Under the pieces are notes generated by a model. It saw only the letters and a list, made by a program, of their open reading frames with translations, ran no database searches and had not been told where the DNA came from. A DNA stretch of 64,000 nucleotides, taken from Hexactinellida sp. DTS-2022. Its lineage: Eukaryota > Porifera > Hexactinellida. Shown here piece by piece: positions 1 to 11,127 of the stretch; the stretch's first letter is position 1, and every line of letters starts with the position of its first letter. The DNA lies in NCBI GenBank assembly GCA_028753945.1, contig JAPNXP010000001.1, forward strand, positions 13,506,501 through 13,570,500, written 5' to 3'. A program made the position numbers and the translations under genes.

Positions 1-1037
1 GTGAATGATGAAGTGGATTTTGAGGATAAGATCTTTCTAGTCAGTGAGGCGAACGAATTTTATGAGAAGATAGTCGCCAGCCAGGCACAGGATGAGGTGA
101 TTCACAAAGCTTTGAGAGAAATCGCGCAAGAAGAACAGGTAGTTAGCGGACAACTGAGGAGGGTCTCGGGCAAGCTCCGATATGCCGATCGAGTTTTGTA
201 CTTTGTGGAACGATTACTGGTCCCCTCAGTTCTTCGCCAAGAAGTATTGCGGCTAGTACACTCACAGCATCACCTCGGGCAGGCGAAAACGCTCCGGTCT
301 CTACGCAAAACCTTCTTTTGGTCCAGAATGGTTCGGGACGTGAAAGCCTTCTGCCGAGCATGTGTGACTTGCCAGAGAGCGAAGCACAAGTCCAGTGGGC
401 GAGAACCAATGAGGAAAATGTACCTCGGGCATGGGATACCGGGAGAAGCGATGGCCATGGATATTGGCGTACTTCCGTGGACTGACGACCCAGAGAAAGG
501 ATACAGATACTTCCTGCTCATGGTGGACTTATTCACCCGGTATGTCGAGTTACGACCACTACGATACCAAGAGGCTAGCACACTCCTCGACGCCTTCCAG
601 CAGGGTTGGGTATATAGGGGACACGGGTGCCTGCAATAATATTAACAGATAAAGGTGCGAACCTAGATGGCCGGGTATTTCGAGAATTCTGCGCTAAGGC
701 AGGAGTGGACAAGAGAGCTACCACACCGTATCATCCACAGTGTGATGGTATGGCGGAACGAAACATAGGATTAGTGAAGCAAGTGATTAGGTGCCTCCAA
801 TTGGACCGCCAACTTTCTAAAGGGTCCTGGCCTGGCCTTCTCGCAGAAGTGAGCTTCCATATCAACAGTATGGAATATGCTACCAGCCGCATGTCTCCAC
901 TCCTACTCCACTTGGGAAGGGAGCCGCGTTCCCCGCTGGACTCGTGGTGTAAGCATCTGCAGGAACAGGGGGGGTCAATCGACAGATACTTGACCCATAG
1001 CCAGGTGGTGGGTCCCATTAAAAAAGATATTTCATGA
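1..1037 (+). pseudogene. Ty3/gypsy retrotransposon integrase (broken pol 3' part)
   Basis: This is the integrase end of a gypsy-class pol, entering from beyond the left edge. Frame 1 (1-639) carries an H2C2 zinc-binding region, with the His pair near residues 87-92 and the CVTC pair near residue 121. It is followed by the first catalytic Asp (MDIG). Frame 3 (627-1037) carries the second Asp (TDKGAN), the YHPQ region and the catalytic Glu (MAERN), so the D,D,E triad is split between two frames. The frameshift lies near 600-627. The element would insert reverse-transcribed DNA, but this copy cannot. Coding resemblance stops near 1037 and resumes at about 1432, then again after the hAT insertion at 4083. 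Gypsy assignment is firm from motif order; the clade is not determined. Confidence 0.9.
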
Positions 1038-1431
1038 AGTACCTGGTACTTCATGGAGGGTACTAATCAATATTATTGCGAAATTTTGCAGCAAATTATC
1101 AAGAATTTACACTAAGGGTATTTTTTTAAAATCTTATCACACCTAAAGGTGAGAATTGCTGACTAATTAAAATTGTAAAAAAATTAAAAAGTGTGTTTTG
1201 GGTAAAAATGCACATAGGAGGACTTCAGGGACCAGATGTAATTAACTTCGTATCAATTTATGTTAATCTGATACAGGTGACAACTCCAGAGTGTCACTTG
1301 AAGAAAATACTGAATGCGTGTAGGGGTCCAAAAGCAATAAATTCGTTAAGTACTTGGTACTTCGTGAGGTAAGTGGGTGGGTATGCTCTAAAAATATATT
1401 TTTCCATGAAGTCACCTATGGGTTAGTATTC
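1038..1431. other. Non-coding interruption inside the gypsy element
   Basis: About 390 bp of AT-rich sequence separates the integrase core from the next gypsy-like codons at 1432-1481. It starts with a 21-bp palindrome at 1034-1054 (ATGAAGTACC, one T, then its complement). A degenerate copy lies at 1345-1363. The two ends also share a loose direct similarity, an A-rich stretch followed by ATGAAGT. It is probably another small insertion or a local duplication. I found no clean target-site duplication. Confidence 0.4.
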
Positions 1432-1473
1432 TTAAGATTGACACCCCCTGGCAGGAAGGGGAGAGGAATAACC

Positions 1474-1481
1474 ACGGAGAG
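1474..1481. repeat. 8-bp target-site duplication of hAT element (left)
   Basis: ACGGAGAG stands immediately before the CAGAGGCGGCGCTA terminus and is repeated exactly at 4075-4082, right after the other terminus. Eight base pairs is the hAT-superfamily duplication length. The flanking gypsy codons join across it without a frame change. Confidence 0.95.
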
Positions 1482-1529
1482 CAGAGGCGGCGCTAAGCGG
1501 GTGCTAGCGGGTGCTCAAGCACCCGCAGA

Positions 1530-1568
1530 ATTTTTGTGAGCACCCGCACAGCGGGTGCTCACAAAAAT
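1530..1568. repeat. Perfect 18-bp-arm hairpin in hAT left end
   Basis: The arms at 1530-1547 and 1551-1568 are exact complements around a 3-nt ACA loop. The sequence echoes the GCGGGTGCTC motif repeated next to it at 1496-1516. It lies within 90 bp of the transposon end. Confidence 0.9.
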
Positions 1569-1764
1569 ATGAAAACACCTGAGTGAGAACTCGGGCTGAG
1601 GTTCTGTTGTATCCTCGTTTCCCCAAAAAACTCATTCACGAATTTTGTCACAAAGAAATAAATTAAACAAAACACTAAATCCAGAATATGTGAAGTGTGT
1701 GTGCGGAGACTCCTACACCAGCGCTAGCCTCCTGTTTCCCCGAGCGGCGAACTCGTCGATGACA

Positions 1765-3949
1765 TCATCGGGCTTGACATTCGGTGATCTCCATGTTCAC
1801 ATTGATTACGGCAAGATCACTCAACCGCTCGTTTCCCATGGAAGCCCTCAGCCAACTTTTAATCCGCTTCATGGCAGAGAAACTCCTCTCCGCTGATGCA
1901 CTGGATATTGGCAGAGTCACAGCAATCTTAAGGGCATTAGACAAGATGGCGAACACCAACACATGCTCGAACGCGAACTTTGTGAGATCAAGAAGTGTCT
2001 CTGGCAGATCCTCGGCGCCTTTGCGCTCGAAAATTTGCTTCATCATAGCCACTTCGATCCTTATTGTGGGACAGTCAGCAGAGTCCACAATGTGATAGTG
2101 GTGGCAGAAGGCACTAATCTTGGTTGTGTCCAAGAAGTTAGCGTTCTTTGGTGACATAGACGCTACGCCGCTGTAGATGACACTGTTCTCCTCCACCAAG
2201 AACCTCGAATGCAGTTCTGAGACCACCTTCTCGCATACTGGGACAAAAACCTGAGTCCGATAGTCGTCCTTGCTATGGCAACGCTTGTCCATCACTTCGG
2301 CGAAGTCCTGCCTTGCTCGTCGAACACGTCTCTCCCTGAGCTCTGGCAGGTCCAAGTCGCTGATCAACTCCTCCGCACGATACCAGAGCTTATCCCAGAT
2401 GTTGTCAGGCGCCGGAAGACTGGGACGTTCGAGTAGGGTCTTCATTAAAGCGACTTGATCCAGTCCTGTCTGCAGATTCTGCGACTCACTTTGAAAAGTG
2501 ATAGTTGCGTCGCCACAGATGCGCAGGACCCACTTCATGATAATGAGATGGACCACGAATGAAGAGTGCAGACTGCTCTGGATGTTGCGAGCCGACACCG
2601 CGCGCTCACCCTGGTCAGCCACAGTGACGTCGTCGACTGTATCGATCACCGCTTTGAGAGTTAGGAGCACCGCCTCGCAGATTCTGTGCTGACACACCCA
2701 ACGTGTGTCACTGACGGCGGGAAGCTCTCTCGTTTGGTGTCCGGGGTACAGCTCTTCCTGCTTGACCTTGAAGATGGTGTGCACTTCGGAGATCCGCATG
2801 AACCTGTGCAGTGCCTGAAGAGTGTGCAGAAGATCTCCCATTCTGGCAGAGGCCTTCACGACATCAACAACAACGAGGTTGAGCCGGTGAGCATAGCAAT
2901 GGACATAGATGGCAGTGGGCATAACGTCGCGTGATAATTTGGACGCCACTGAATCTCCCAGACATCACGCTATCCCCATCATAGCATTGACCGCTGCAGC
3001 TCTGCATGTCGATGTTGTTGACAGTGAGCATGTACATGATCTTCTCCTTGAGGGCTGTAGCGTTCTGCCCATCTGTGCACGCGATGAAGCCCAAGAACAC
3101 CTCCACTGTCTCGCCAATTTTACAGTCCAAGTACCTCAGGCAGACACTCATCTGTTCCTCGTTCGCGATATCCTTGGACTCGTCGCAGATGATCGTGTAC
3201 GTTCCTGCCTCTGCCTTGGTCATATCGCGCCTCACTAAACACGCTATCGCGGCGATGAGATAATTCTGGATCGACCAATGAGTATACTTGGCGTTCTTCT
3301 GCCCGGATGTCAACCTCGAGGCCACTGTCGGATCGTACTTTGCCACCAAATCCAGGAGAGCAAGGAAGTTACCACGGTTTAATTTGTCCTCTGACTCCCG
3401 GTGCCCCCTGAGCGCGATTCCTTGACGGGCGAAGACCATTACAACATCCACAATGGACTTGAGGTATTGCCTATTTTCGGCGACGAATGTGACGTGAGCG
3501 TCGTTGAGCTGGGAGGCCACACTGCCTTGTTTTTTCGTCGCCAGGAATGCGGCATAGCGTTCAGCAGCGAACAAGTGTCCCGATGAATTAACATGCAGCT
3601 TCATCCTCTCCAATGCCTTATTCCAACTGCAGTAGCCATCTTGAACGAATGCCTTCTCTCCACTTCCCAAAAAGAAGAGTCTGCAATAGAAGCAGTACAC
3701 TTTGTCTTCTTTCTGCGAATACTCCAGCCAAGCCCTACTCTTGAACCAATCCGGCTGAAATACTCTGTTGTTGCCATCTTTCGGATAGGACAACAGTATG
3801 GGCTGAACAGCTCCATTCTCCAAGCTTCGAGACAAGTCTGCTGCACCGGGCACATTGCTCGATGGTCCCTGTCTTTCCTCTTGAGACTCGGGACAAGGTC
3901 GCTTGGCTTCAGGCTGTAGGAAGGTGGAAATCGACGGCAGAGAACTCAT
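1765..3949 (-). pseudogene. hAT transposase (zinc finger, DUF4371-type, dimerisation region), one frameshift
   Basis: Read from 3949 down. The N-terminal part (2864-3949) has a TTF/ZMYM-like zinc finger (VYCFYCRLFF followed by spaced His residues), then an RNase H-like core with the first Asp in IICDESKDI and the YDGDSVMSG motif that usually holds the second Asp. The second frame (1765-2949) continues with YVHCYAHRLNL, the SDTRW motif, and the C-terminal hAT dimerisation region containing SSASAERSFSAMKRIKSWLR, with the conserved Glu. The two frames overlap at 2864-2949, so one indel near 2940-2950 separates them. Otherwise the protein looks full length, about 720 residues, suggesting a fairly young copy. 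The gene has no visible introns. Such ZMYM1-like proteins are also domesticated in animals, but the intact TIRs and TSD show this one is a transposon. Confidence 0.9.
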
Positions 3950-4074
3950 GAGAGTGATTATTATGCTAAGAAAACATTAATGCTAAATTACGTCGGGCAA
4001 GGAATTTATTATATTGTCGCACCCGCCAAAATTCCCCGGGCACCCGCAGTGGTGGCGCGCTAGCGCCGCCACTG

Positions 4075-4397
4075 ACGGAGAGTACCTTGCAGCACTCAAA
4101 AAGAAGCAATTAGAGCTGCAGAAGATCGCCCAAGAGAATATCAACAGGAACCTCCACCGAGCAAGGCTGCGGTATAACGAGGGCAAGCAGGAAAGTGATA
4201 TCGCTGAAGGAGATAGAGTTATGTTGAGGCAAGGGAATTTACAAGATTCAGTGTCACCCAGGTTTGCAGGGCCTTTCCACGTAATCCAAAGAAGAGGGCC
4301 CGACGTTAAACTACAGTTAAAGCACAAAAATAAGTGGGTGCATATATATAATGTGAAAAAGTACGTAGGGTACAGGGGCGTCGCAAGCAAAATATAA
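4075..4397 (+). pseudogene. Gypsy pol C-terminal part, continuing after the hAT insertion
   Basis: After the duplicated ACGGAGAG the gypsy frame resumes with EYLAALKKK. It runs to a stop at 4395-4397. It shows the basic helix (RARLRYNEG), the GDRVML motif, the FAGPFHV stretch and the HIYNVKKY ending typical of the region after the integrase core (GPY/F- or chromo-like). The codons at 1432-1481 (including DTPWQEGERNNHGE) join it across the hAT insertion in the same frame. That shows the hAT landed in coding sequence of an element that still had an open frame there. Confidence 0.85.
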
Positions 4398-4521
4398 GTG
4401 GGGCGGCCATAATTTTATGTTAACAGAGTTAGTGGCGACCAAAACGGGCCTGGCAATGGGTGACCGCTAGGCCGCTCCACTTTTCGTCATAAGTATATTA
4501 TTAGGATTTTTATTAACTCAC

Positions 4522-4734
4522 TTGAGCTTATTGAGATATCCTGTAAACCTTTATGATACTCTATATTTAGTATCAGGAGATGTAGCCCGGGCCCAACTTT
4601 GGGCCCTCCGACAAGAGGCCCAGCGGGGGGAGGAGCAGGGGGTCAACCGCAGGGCCCTCTTTTTTGGGTTGGGGGTGGGACTCGGGGTCATTGCGACCCT
4701 GGGTCCCTGGGCCCTATGGAAGTGGGGCCGATAG
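4522..4734 (+). other. Small ORF with one predicted membrane helix
   Basis: A 70-codon open frame follows the gypsy pol by about 120 bp. Its C-terminal third (LFFGLGVGLGVIATLGPWAL, then WKW) looks like a single membrane-spanning helix, and the middle is rich in Arg, Gln and Glu. It starts at a TTG codon, with no ATG at its head. It could be the tail of an envelope-like third gypsy ORF, a host exon, or chance in a GC-rich patch; the local GGT repeat at 4750-4776 adds doubt. I recognise no family. Confidence 0.25.
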
Positions 4735-5495
4735 GTCCAAATGGGGATGGAGGTGGTGGTGGAGGTGGTGGAGGTGGCATAGAAACATCCCAAGGTAAGA
4801 AATATTCACAGATGCTTACTTTCTTACATTATAACATACTTTAAACGTATTGAATTGTACTCACATCAAATAGATGGAGAATAAGAGAATGTGTATTTTA
4901 ACTAAATATATATATTCGGATTTTGAAAGCCCTGTATCTCAAAACTAACATTTTCAGATTTATGTAAATGAGAAACTTTTTCAGTTTTACACATAGAATC
5001 AAAATCTCAACGGTTTCGGATAGATCTCGTCTAGATACATCCTGTATCGTTTGCGATTTGTTCGATTAGAAATAGTTACAGAGCTTTTCGGATTTAGGAT
5101 AGGAAAATTTCGATTAAAAAGTTGACATCACGTGATATTCAAGAAAATTAAAAATATATAAAATTTGAACAATCCCAGACGATGCAGGATAAACGCATTT
5201 TAAACAGTATTTAATATTGTAAGGTTCATCAATACTAAAAAATCTCTTACATAAATTGGTAAAATTTGAAAACCTAAAATTTTCCCTGTTACTTGTCATT
5301 GAAATATTATTGCATTTTCGCAAATAGAAGGATGATTCAAATCCGCAGTAAAAATTTCAAGAAAATGGGGTAAAAAAATTTCTTAGAAGTGCACTACAGT
5401 ATACCTGAACCTTAAGGGGAAATATGAGGAATCATAGGCTATGGAGGAATATATTTATTACACCAAATATATTTATAATTCTAAATGATTAGTTT
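4735..5495. other. AT-rich spacer without recognised gene
   Basis: It opens with a short (GGT)n tract at 4750-4776 and continues as AT-rich sequence with frequent stops in all frames. I see no TIR pair, LTR or splice-linked exon. The 3' LTR of the gypsy element should lie here if present, but I could not recognise one. Confidence 0.5.
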
Positions 5496-5499
5496 CAAG

Positions 5500-5586
5500 C
5501 CGTAGTAAGGCCGCGAAGCGGTCGTCAATTGAGGTGTGAAACGCCAAACAGTCGCAAAGCGACCGAGACCGAAGGGCTCGTATATT
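5500..5586 (+). repeat. 3' end of an interspersed repeat (family A)
   Basis: The block carries GGCCGCGAAGCGG, then GTCGCAAAGCGACCGAG, and ends GACCGAAGGGCTCGTA. Closely matching ends occur at 13230-13352 and 54020-54110, and in reverse orientation at about 35380-35450. The GCGAAGC and GCAAAGC hairpins are its signature. Here it abuts the splice acceptor of the kinesin FHA exon. Confidence 0.75.
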
Positions 5587-6006
5587 TAATATTTGAATGT
5601 ATTCCAGGCAGAGAAATACAAAAACGAGACTGAGGACTTTATGAAGAAGATGGGCAATGCGATTAGCGTAGGAAAAGATGGGCTAGAGACTACTGTGAAG
5701 GGCGTGTTCTCTCCTAATAACACGCCGCACCTTGTCAACTTGAATGAGGATCCTTTGATGACCGAGTGCCTCATCTATTTCATCAAAGAAGGAGTGACTA
5801 ACGTGGGACAAATGATACTTTCGATATACACCTACACGGAAACTTGATCTTGCCTGAACAGAGTCAATTTCAGAACAAAAGGTGCAAAGTCCGTTTAGTT
5901 CCAACCCCAGGCTCGTGCACCATCGTTAATGGCTCCAAGCTAACAGAGGCTGTAGAGCTAAAGCAGGGCGCTCGAATTATACTGGGGGTACACCATGTGT
6001 TCAGAT

Positions 6007-6272
6007 CAGGGTTGCCGTGGGACGGGAATTTTCATTCCCATTCCCATCCCATTCGGCCATTCCACGGATTTTCCCATGGGAATTCCCACGGATTTTCCCA
6101 TGGGAATTCCCACGGATTTTCCCATGGGAATTCCCACGGATTTTCCCACGGGAATTCCCACGGATTTTCCCATGGGAATTCCCACGGGTTTTCCCATGGG
6201 AAAAACCTGTGGGAATTCCCATAGGATAAATACGAAAATACGATTCCCATTCCCATTCCCACGGCAACCCTG
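6007..6272. mobile_element. hAT-type MITE in the FHA exon, built of 24-bp palindromic repeats
   Basis: The ends are CAGGGTTGCCGTGGGA and its exact complement. The flanking 8-bp duplication GTTCAGAT (5999-6006 and 6273-6280) is perfect. The inside consists of about six 24-bp units, each containing CCCATGGGAATTCCCACGG or a close variant, itself largely self-complementary. The element interrupts the FHA codons for HHVFRYNNRE four codons before the GTTAGT donor at 6295. ORFs seen on both strands here are low-complexity products of the repeat. Confidence 0.95.
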
Positions 6273-6512
6273 GTTCAGATACAACAATCGAGAGGTTAGT
6301 TGAGTACCTTACTTGATACTATATTGTTAGTTCTGTAATAATTCTGCTATTAGGAAGCTAAGACTTCAGTAATGAGTTTTCTGACCTCCATCGATAAAGC
6401 TTACTACTCTTTGAATCAAAGAAATCTGGCAAAAGAAACCCCTCCTTCATGTGGTCACTGGAACCCCAATCAGCCGCATGAACCTTACACTGACAACATG
6501 ACAACATATGAC

Positions 6513-8198
6513 CAGTGGCGGCGCTAGCTCTCCGGGACTGATGGGACTGCAACTATTTTTGGTGGGGCTGAACGTTTATTAAAAGTTATCGAAGCAAATT
6601 ACAATAATTAATTTTGGGCACGTTATGAATAATTTTGAATCAGCTGTCCATTGATTGAATAAAGTTTTTTAAATGTAATTAAACCTTAATAATTTAAATA
6701 CTTTTTATATAAATGGTTTATGATTGGTTTAAGATTGAAATTTGAAATACTTGTTTCCATGATAACTTTGTTACATAATAAATTATAGGGAAAATTCCAA
6801 AAATACTCAAGTTTTTAAAAAAATTCCAAATATACTCAACTTTTTACTGATACTCAAATATAAAACTAGATCTTTCCGAATCTACTCAAGTTTTTCAAAA
6901 TAATTCCAAATCTACTCAAGTTTTTCAAAATAATTCCAAATCTACTCAAGTTTTTCAGAATAATTCCAATTCTGCTCAAGTTTTTTCAATAAATTCCAAA
7001 TCAACTCAACTTTTCAGTAAATTCACAGATCTACTCAAGTTTAGAAAGGCTATATTTAGTCTATCTTATATATTAAATCACAATGTTTTTGTGTTTGTTT
7101 GTTTGTGTGTTTGTTCAGAATTGATTGAGGAACTGGTAAAAGCTACAGACCTAAAATTTGGCTGTGGGGTGGGGAATACTAGTATTGTATGTACAAATAA
7201 GTTCAATATCTAAAAAGATATTCAAATCTTCCATCACAAAAGGTGTCAAAACCTTTAGCCAATTAAATTCGAGGGGTGTTCCAGTATGGATTAGCAGCTA
7301 GCATTTCAATTAGTATAATCGAATGCTTTAGTGTCTGTCAAATGTTAAGTATGCATTATGGAATACTGAGAAAGTAATCTAATTGATCGAGAGGAAGTTC
7401 AGGCATTTAATCAGTTATTTGTGTTCTGTCTGTCTAGCCATACATTTATAACATTCCATTGTGTTATTTGTTATCAAATTATTATCAATCAATACAATAA
7501 CTTCTCCACGTCCCAAAGTTAGGGGTCCACTGGTACAGTTTCTTAGTGATATTTAATTATATATTTGGAATTGGTATATTATTATACATGGACAAGCTCA
7601 TATATCTAGAAAATTATCTGTTCAAATTTGCATAAATATCCAAATTATTTAATCTGTCCTTATAGAAACCTGTAGCTAGGATGAACGGATATAAATAGAC
7701 AGCTAGGGGCCACTCATCAAGAACGACATTTAATTTGAAAAGGAACATGCTTTAAATACAAGCGAGGGCCGTAGGCCCGAGTACAAGTTGTAAGGACGCG
7801 CGTAGAGCAGACGAGCAGATTGTACTAATAAATATTTTTGTGGTTGGGATCTCCATACTAGTTTCAATAATCCAATAAAACTTGAGTATATTCGGAATAA
7901 CCCAATAAAACTTGAGTATATTTGGAATAATCCAATAAAACTTGAGTATATTTGGAATAATCCGGTAAAACTTTAGTATATTTGGAAAACTTGATTATAT
8001 TTACAAATTAGTTGAGTATTGTTGAGTATATTTGGAAATTTTTAAAAAACTTGAGTATTTTTGGAATTTTCCCATAAATTATATGAATACTATTCAGGAA
8101 AATCGAATTATATTAACAACATATCCATTTTGGAAACCATTTATGAGGGGGGTGTTTGAACACCCAAATCCCCCCCCCCCCTGGATCCGCCGCCACTG
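6513..8198. mobile_element. Non-autonomous hAT element in kinesin exon 2
   Basis: It begins CAGTGGCGGCGCTAGC and ends with CGCCGCCACTG. The duplication CATATGAC is exact at 6505-6512 and 8199-8206. The first 16 bases equal the complement of the right end of the hAT transposon at 1482-4074. It has no transposase. Removing it restores an open exon (6354-8326) whose codons read on smoothly. Most of its length is a second element nested at 6788-8074. Confidence 0.93.
6788..8074. mobile_element. Nested element with inverted subterminal repeat arrays
   Basis: Its ends match as GGGAAAATTCC plus AAAAATACTCAAG, inverted at 8038-8074. It is flanked by TAAATTATA at 6779-6787 and 8075-8083, an 8- or 9-bp duplication. 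Inside the left end, about 7 imperfect copies of a 30-bp unit (AATTCCAAATCTACTCAAG) lie head to tail. The right end has the same motif in the opposite orientation (CTTGAGTATATTTGGAATAA), about five copies. The middle (7080-7850) has no ORF, but includes GAGGGCCGTAGGCCCGA, seen again near 59930. Superfamily is unresolved; hAT or Mutator are both compatible with the TSD length. Confidence 0.8.
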
Positions 8199-8742
8199 CA
8201 TATGACTACGAGTACGCGCAGAGCGAGTTGATGAGGATACAGGGCAGTGAGATGCTGCAGCAACTGGAATTAGTAGAGGCAAGGGTGGAACTGGAAGAGA
8301 CTAACAGACAAGGTCTCGACTACAAGGTAATGTACGACCAATTAATGAAAGGGGAACAGGTAGAATGCACGTTATCTAATTAATTAAATTGATGTTATAT
8401 TTGTCTGCTATACGCAACATAATGGCTGTACGCTGAAGTACTGAGCAATCTGCTTAGCTCCCATTTGCATTGGTCTGTCTGTCATGTGTAACTCATTACC
8501 TACGTACCTCGATTAGAATTTAATTTATTTCAATTTCAATTATGTAAGTATAGGCTATTTAATTACCAGTAAGTACGATTGCTTAATTATCGTATATTAA
8601 GTTAATATACGATAATAGCTGGTGTATATGAAACTTGCTGTTCACTTAATACGGATTCTTACTGAAGTTAGCGCACATTGCACTTTTGATTTAGTTAATG
8701 AGCAATTTTGTTATTTCTACAAAATACAACTAATGCAAAGTA

Positions 8743-8898
8743 TAGTAGAACCTCGTTAGTACGAATACCAAGGGACCTTCAAAATGTGTTCGCCTTATAC
8801 GGAATTCATATTAACAGATAACTTTTGTATTGAAAAGGATTTGAAGTGGACTGAAATAGTGTTTCTATTAACCTTGTTTGTTAACGAGGATGTTACAG
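8743..8898. mobile_element. pogo/Tigger-like MITE in kinesin intron
   Basis: The left end AGTAGAACCTCGTTAGTACG follows a TA and the right end finishes near TTACAGTA. The interior words (AAATGTGTTCGCC, TATTGAAAAGG) recur in the element at 20884-21056. The rest of the intron 8327-9130 is AT-rich, with one hairpin at about 8585-8615 (ATCGTATATTAA and its complement). Confidence 0.65.
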
Positions 8899-11127
8899 TA
8901 TGTATTTTGATGCAACCTTGTTAAATTAATTGGACCATCTACCTGACAACCGTCCGGAGACTTCGCCCTTTATACAGGACTCATGAATTTATTCCATTAT
9001 TTAGTTAGAGGAAGGTTACTTACTCTCTTTCAACTTTACAATAGATAATACTTGATTTTCCATTCATAATATGTACATATTTCTTGATATATATATGTAT
9101 ATAATACGTGTGTTCTTAATTAATAAATAGCAAGCGTATCGAACAATCGAAATGCAAATGCCCTCCAGAAATGTGTCCAGAGAAATGATCCCTATCCAGG
9201 TTTGTCTGGAGTAAATTGGCAGGTGTGAGAATGTCAAATATTTAAATGCATGATGTATGGGGAGAAAGATTTACTATAATTGTAAATAGCTTTCACAATA
9301 TATTGATTATTGTGCATTAATACACTTACTAAAACAATTTAAAAAAAAATACGTGTTACAGCAGCATCACGTATTATGTATTATACAACAAATGAATACT
9401 ATTGCCAATTGCTATAATAATATTGCATCCAACCTTATAGTCAATGGGCAATTTATCAGATTAGGGTATTAATTGCTATGAGGAAGAAACTACCTCCTTA
9501 CTTGAGCAGAAAGACCTTCTGCTCAATTGTGTGAACAAATGGAAAGACTATCGTTATAACGGTTTACGAGATTCTCTATACGACAATGCAGTGTTGCTTA
9601 AGGAAGCAAGCTCAATCTCTCTAGAGCTCAGACAACAGGTATGAAATTATACACTATAAGCTAGAACAGTCAGCAAGACCAGTACTCATCTGTCTCTATC
9701 CTCTTACAGGTAGCATTTCAGTTCGTGCTAATGACAGACTGTCCATACGCGCATCTCCCAAAGACACTGGCGCTGGCCCAGGACTGCGAGACGGAGAAAA
9801 TGAGAACTCTACCTACTCAGACTCCGCATTTCTCAAGAAGACAATCGTAGCAGTTGAGCTATCCGCCGCGAGACACGGTGTCACACACATCTGGTCTCTG
9901 GAAAAGCTCAAGCAGAGAATAAACGCTATGCACGAGATGTGCGAGGCGAGTGTCAAGCTGGAGACAATGAGCCCTCCTGTCAAGGTAACATTACCCATAG
10001 CATTCTATAGCTACACTATAGCGGATACCGAGTTATAGTATTAACTGCATCTCTGTTAGGCTTGCCAACTCGATGACCGAAGTACAGACTCCGTGAGTGC
10101 GGGGATGGAAACAACCCATTATTTGACCGCTTCCCCTGGTACAATCTGATTGGACGTAGCTATGTATATCTGACGCACATGCTCATTCCCATAACTCTAG
10201 AACAAACCGTTGCTATAGTTACGGACAGAGGAGATTGGCGCTGTGTGTGCTGGTAAGGCACAATTTCTGAACACAATTTAGATATTTAGACAATTTCTAT
10301 ATTTCTTATTTCTTCAGACTAAGGACTGCAAAGCTACAACCGTAGCATTCGACAAGACAGACTCTGCCTGGTATCCCAAAGATATCCCAGTGTACCCTTA
10401 CAGACAGAATGACCTAATTGCGCAGTGCTATCTGGGAGATGAGAAGTTAACAGAGCTAATCGAGCGACCTAGGAAGTTCGCTCGCGAAATTCGAGAGATT
10501 AGCTTAAAGAATAGACCCAGTCTACAAGACTCACAGACCTCTGAGGTCCCAGCAGGGAGGGCTCAGAGATGATGTCCGCTCCCCACCTCAAGATAGGGAA
10601 GTATGTCCGGGTCAAGGTCAAGATAATCAGAGTTAGGAATCTAGACAATAACTGCGCTAACATTCTGCTACAGAACAGATTCCTGTACGAGAATCAGGAT
10701 CCATACTCCTCCGACATATACGCTAACGACGGTCAAAGCTGTGAAGTCAACAACTTGCACGTATACAGGATCAAAGTGAGTACTGTCCAATTAATCGCAA
10801 GTATGAGTAATGCTGTAATTCATTAATACATCTGTGCAGAGCACTCTCCCTTTCTTGGAATACGTCAAAACACAGGGGTTCATGATTGAAGTGTTCGGAC
10901 ATTACGAACAGCACCCACTGCACTTCGAGAGCGCCTCCTCGGAGTACGAGTACCAGGGTGACAGACGCATCAGCGACACAATCCCCCCAGTCAAGTCCAC
11001 CGCTCCCTCCAGGCCCGGCCTAGCGGTTCCTTACCAGAACCTCAGCTCTGCCCAGGTAGTGGCTAAATATGACTTGACCATGAATCCCAGATCTGCGAGC
11101 TGAGTCTTCAGGGGGACTACATCCCGG

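Larger units (their letters stand above)
1482..4074 (-). mobile_element. hAT transposon, nearly complete, nested in gypsy
   Basis: This 2593-bp element is bounded by inverted ends: CAGAGGCGGCGCTA on the left, and on the right a sequence whose complement begins CAGTGGCGGCGCTAGC. A perfect ACGGAGAG duplication flanks it. It carries one transposase gene on the minus strand covering about 1765-3949. Near the left end is an 18-bp-arm hairpin (1530-1547 and 1551-1568) and a second small palindrome at 1508-1527, plausible subterminal transposase-binding structure. The same terminal sequence ends the non-autonomous element at 6513-8198, so this copy or a sister is its likely source of transposase. 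Boundaries are read directly; activity is not implied because the transposase has a frameshift. Confidence 0.95.

Noticed and set aside
2686-3238. Plus-strand ORFs of 80-110 codons inside the hAT element
   Set aside because: They are opposite-strand shadows of the transposase, which has clear zinc-finger and catalytic motifs on the minus strand.
6001-6303. Five overlapping ORFs of 70-100 codons on both strands with Gly-Asn-Ser-His-Gly or Pro-Trp-Glu-Phe repeats
   Set aside because: All are translations of the 24-bp palindromic array inside the hAT MITE, which is bounded by TIRs and a TSD.
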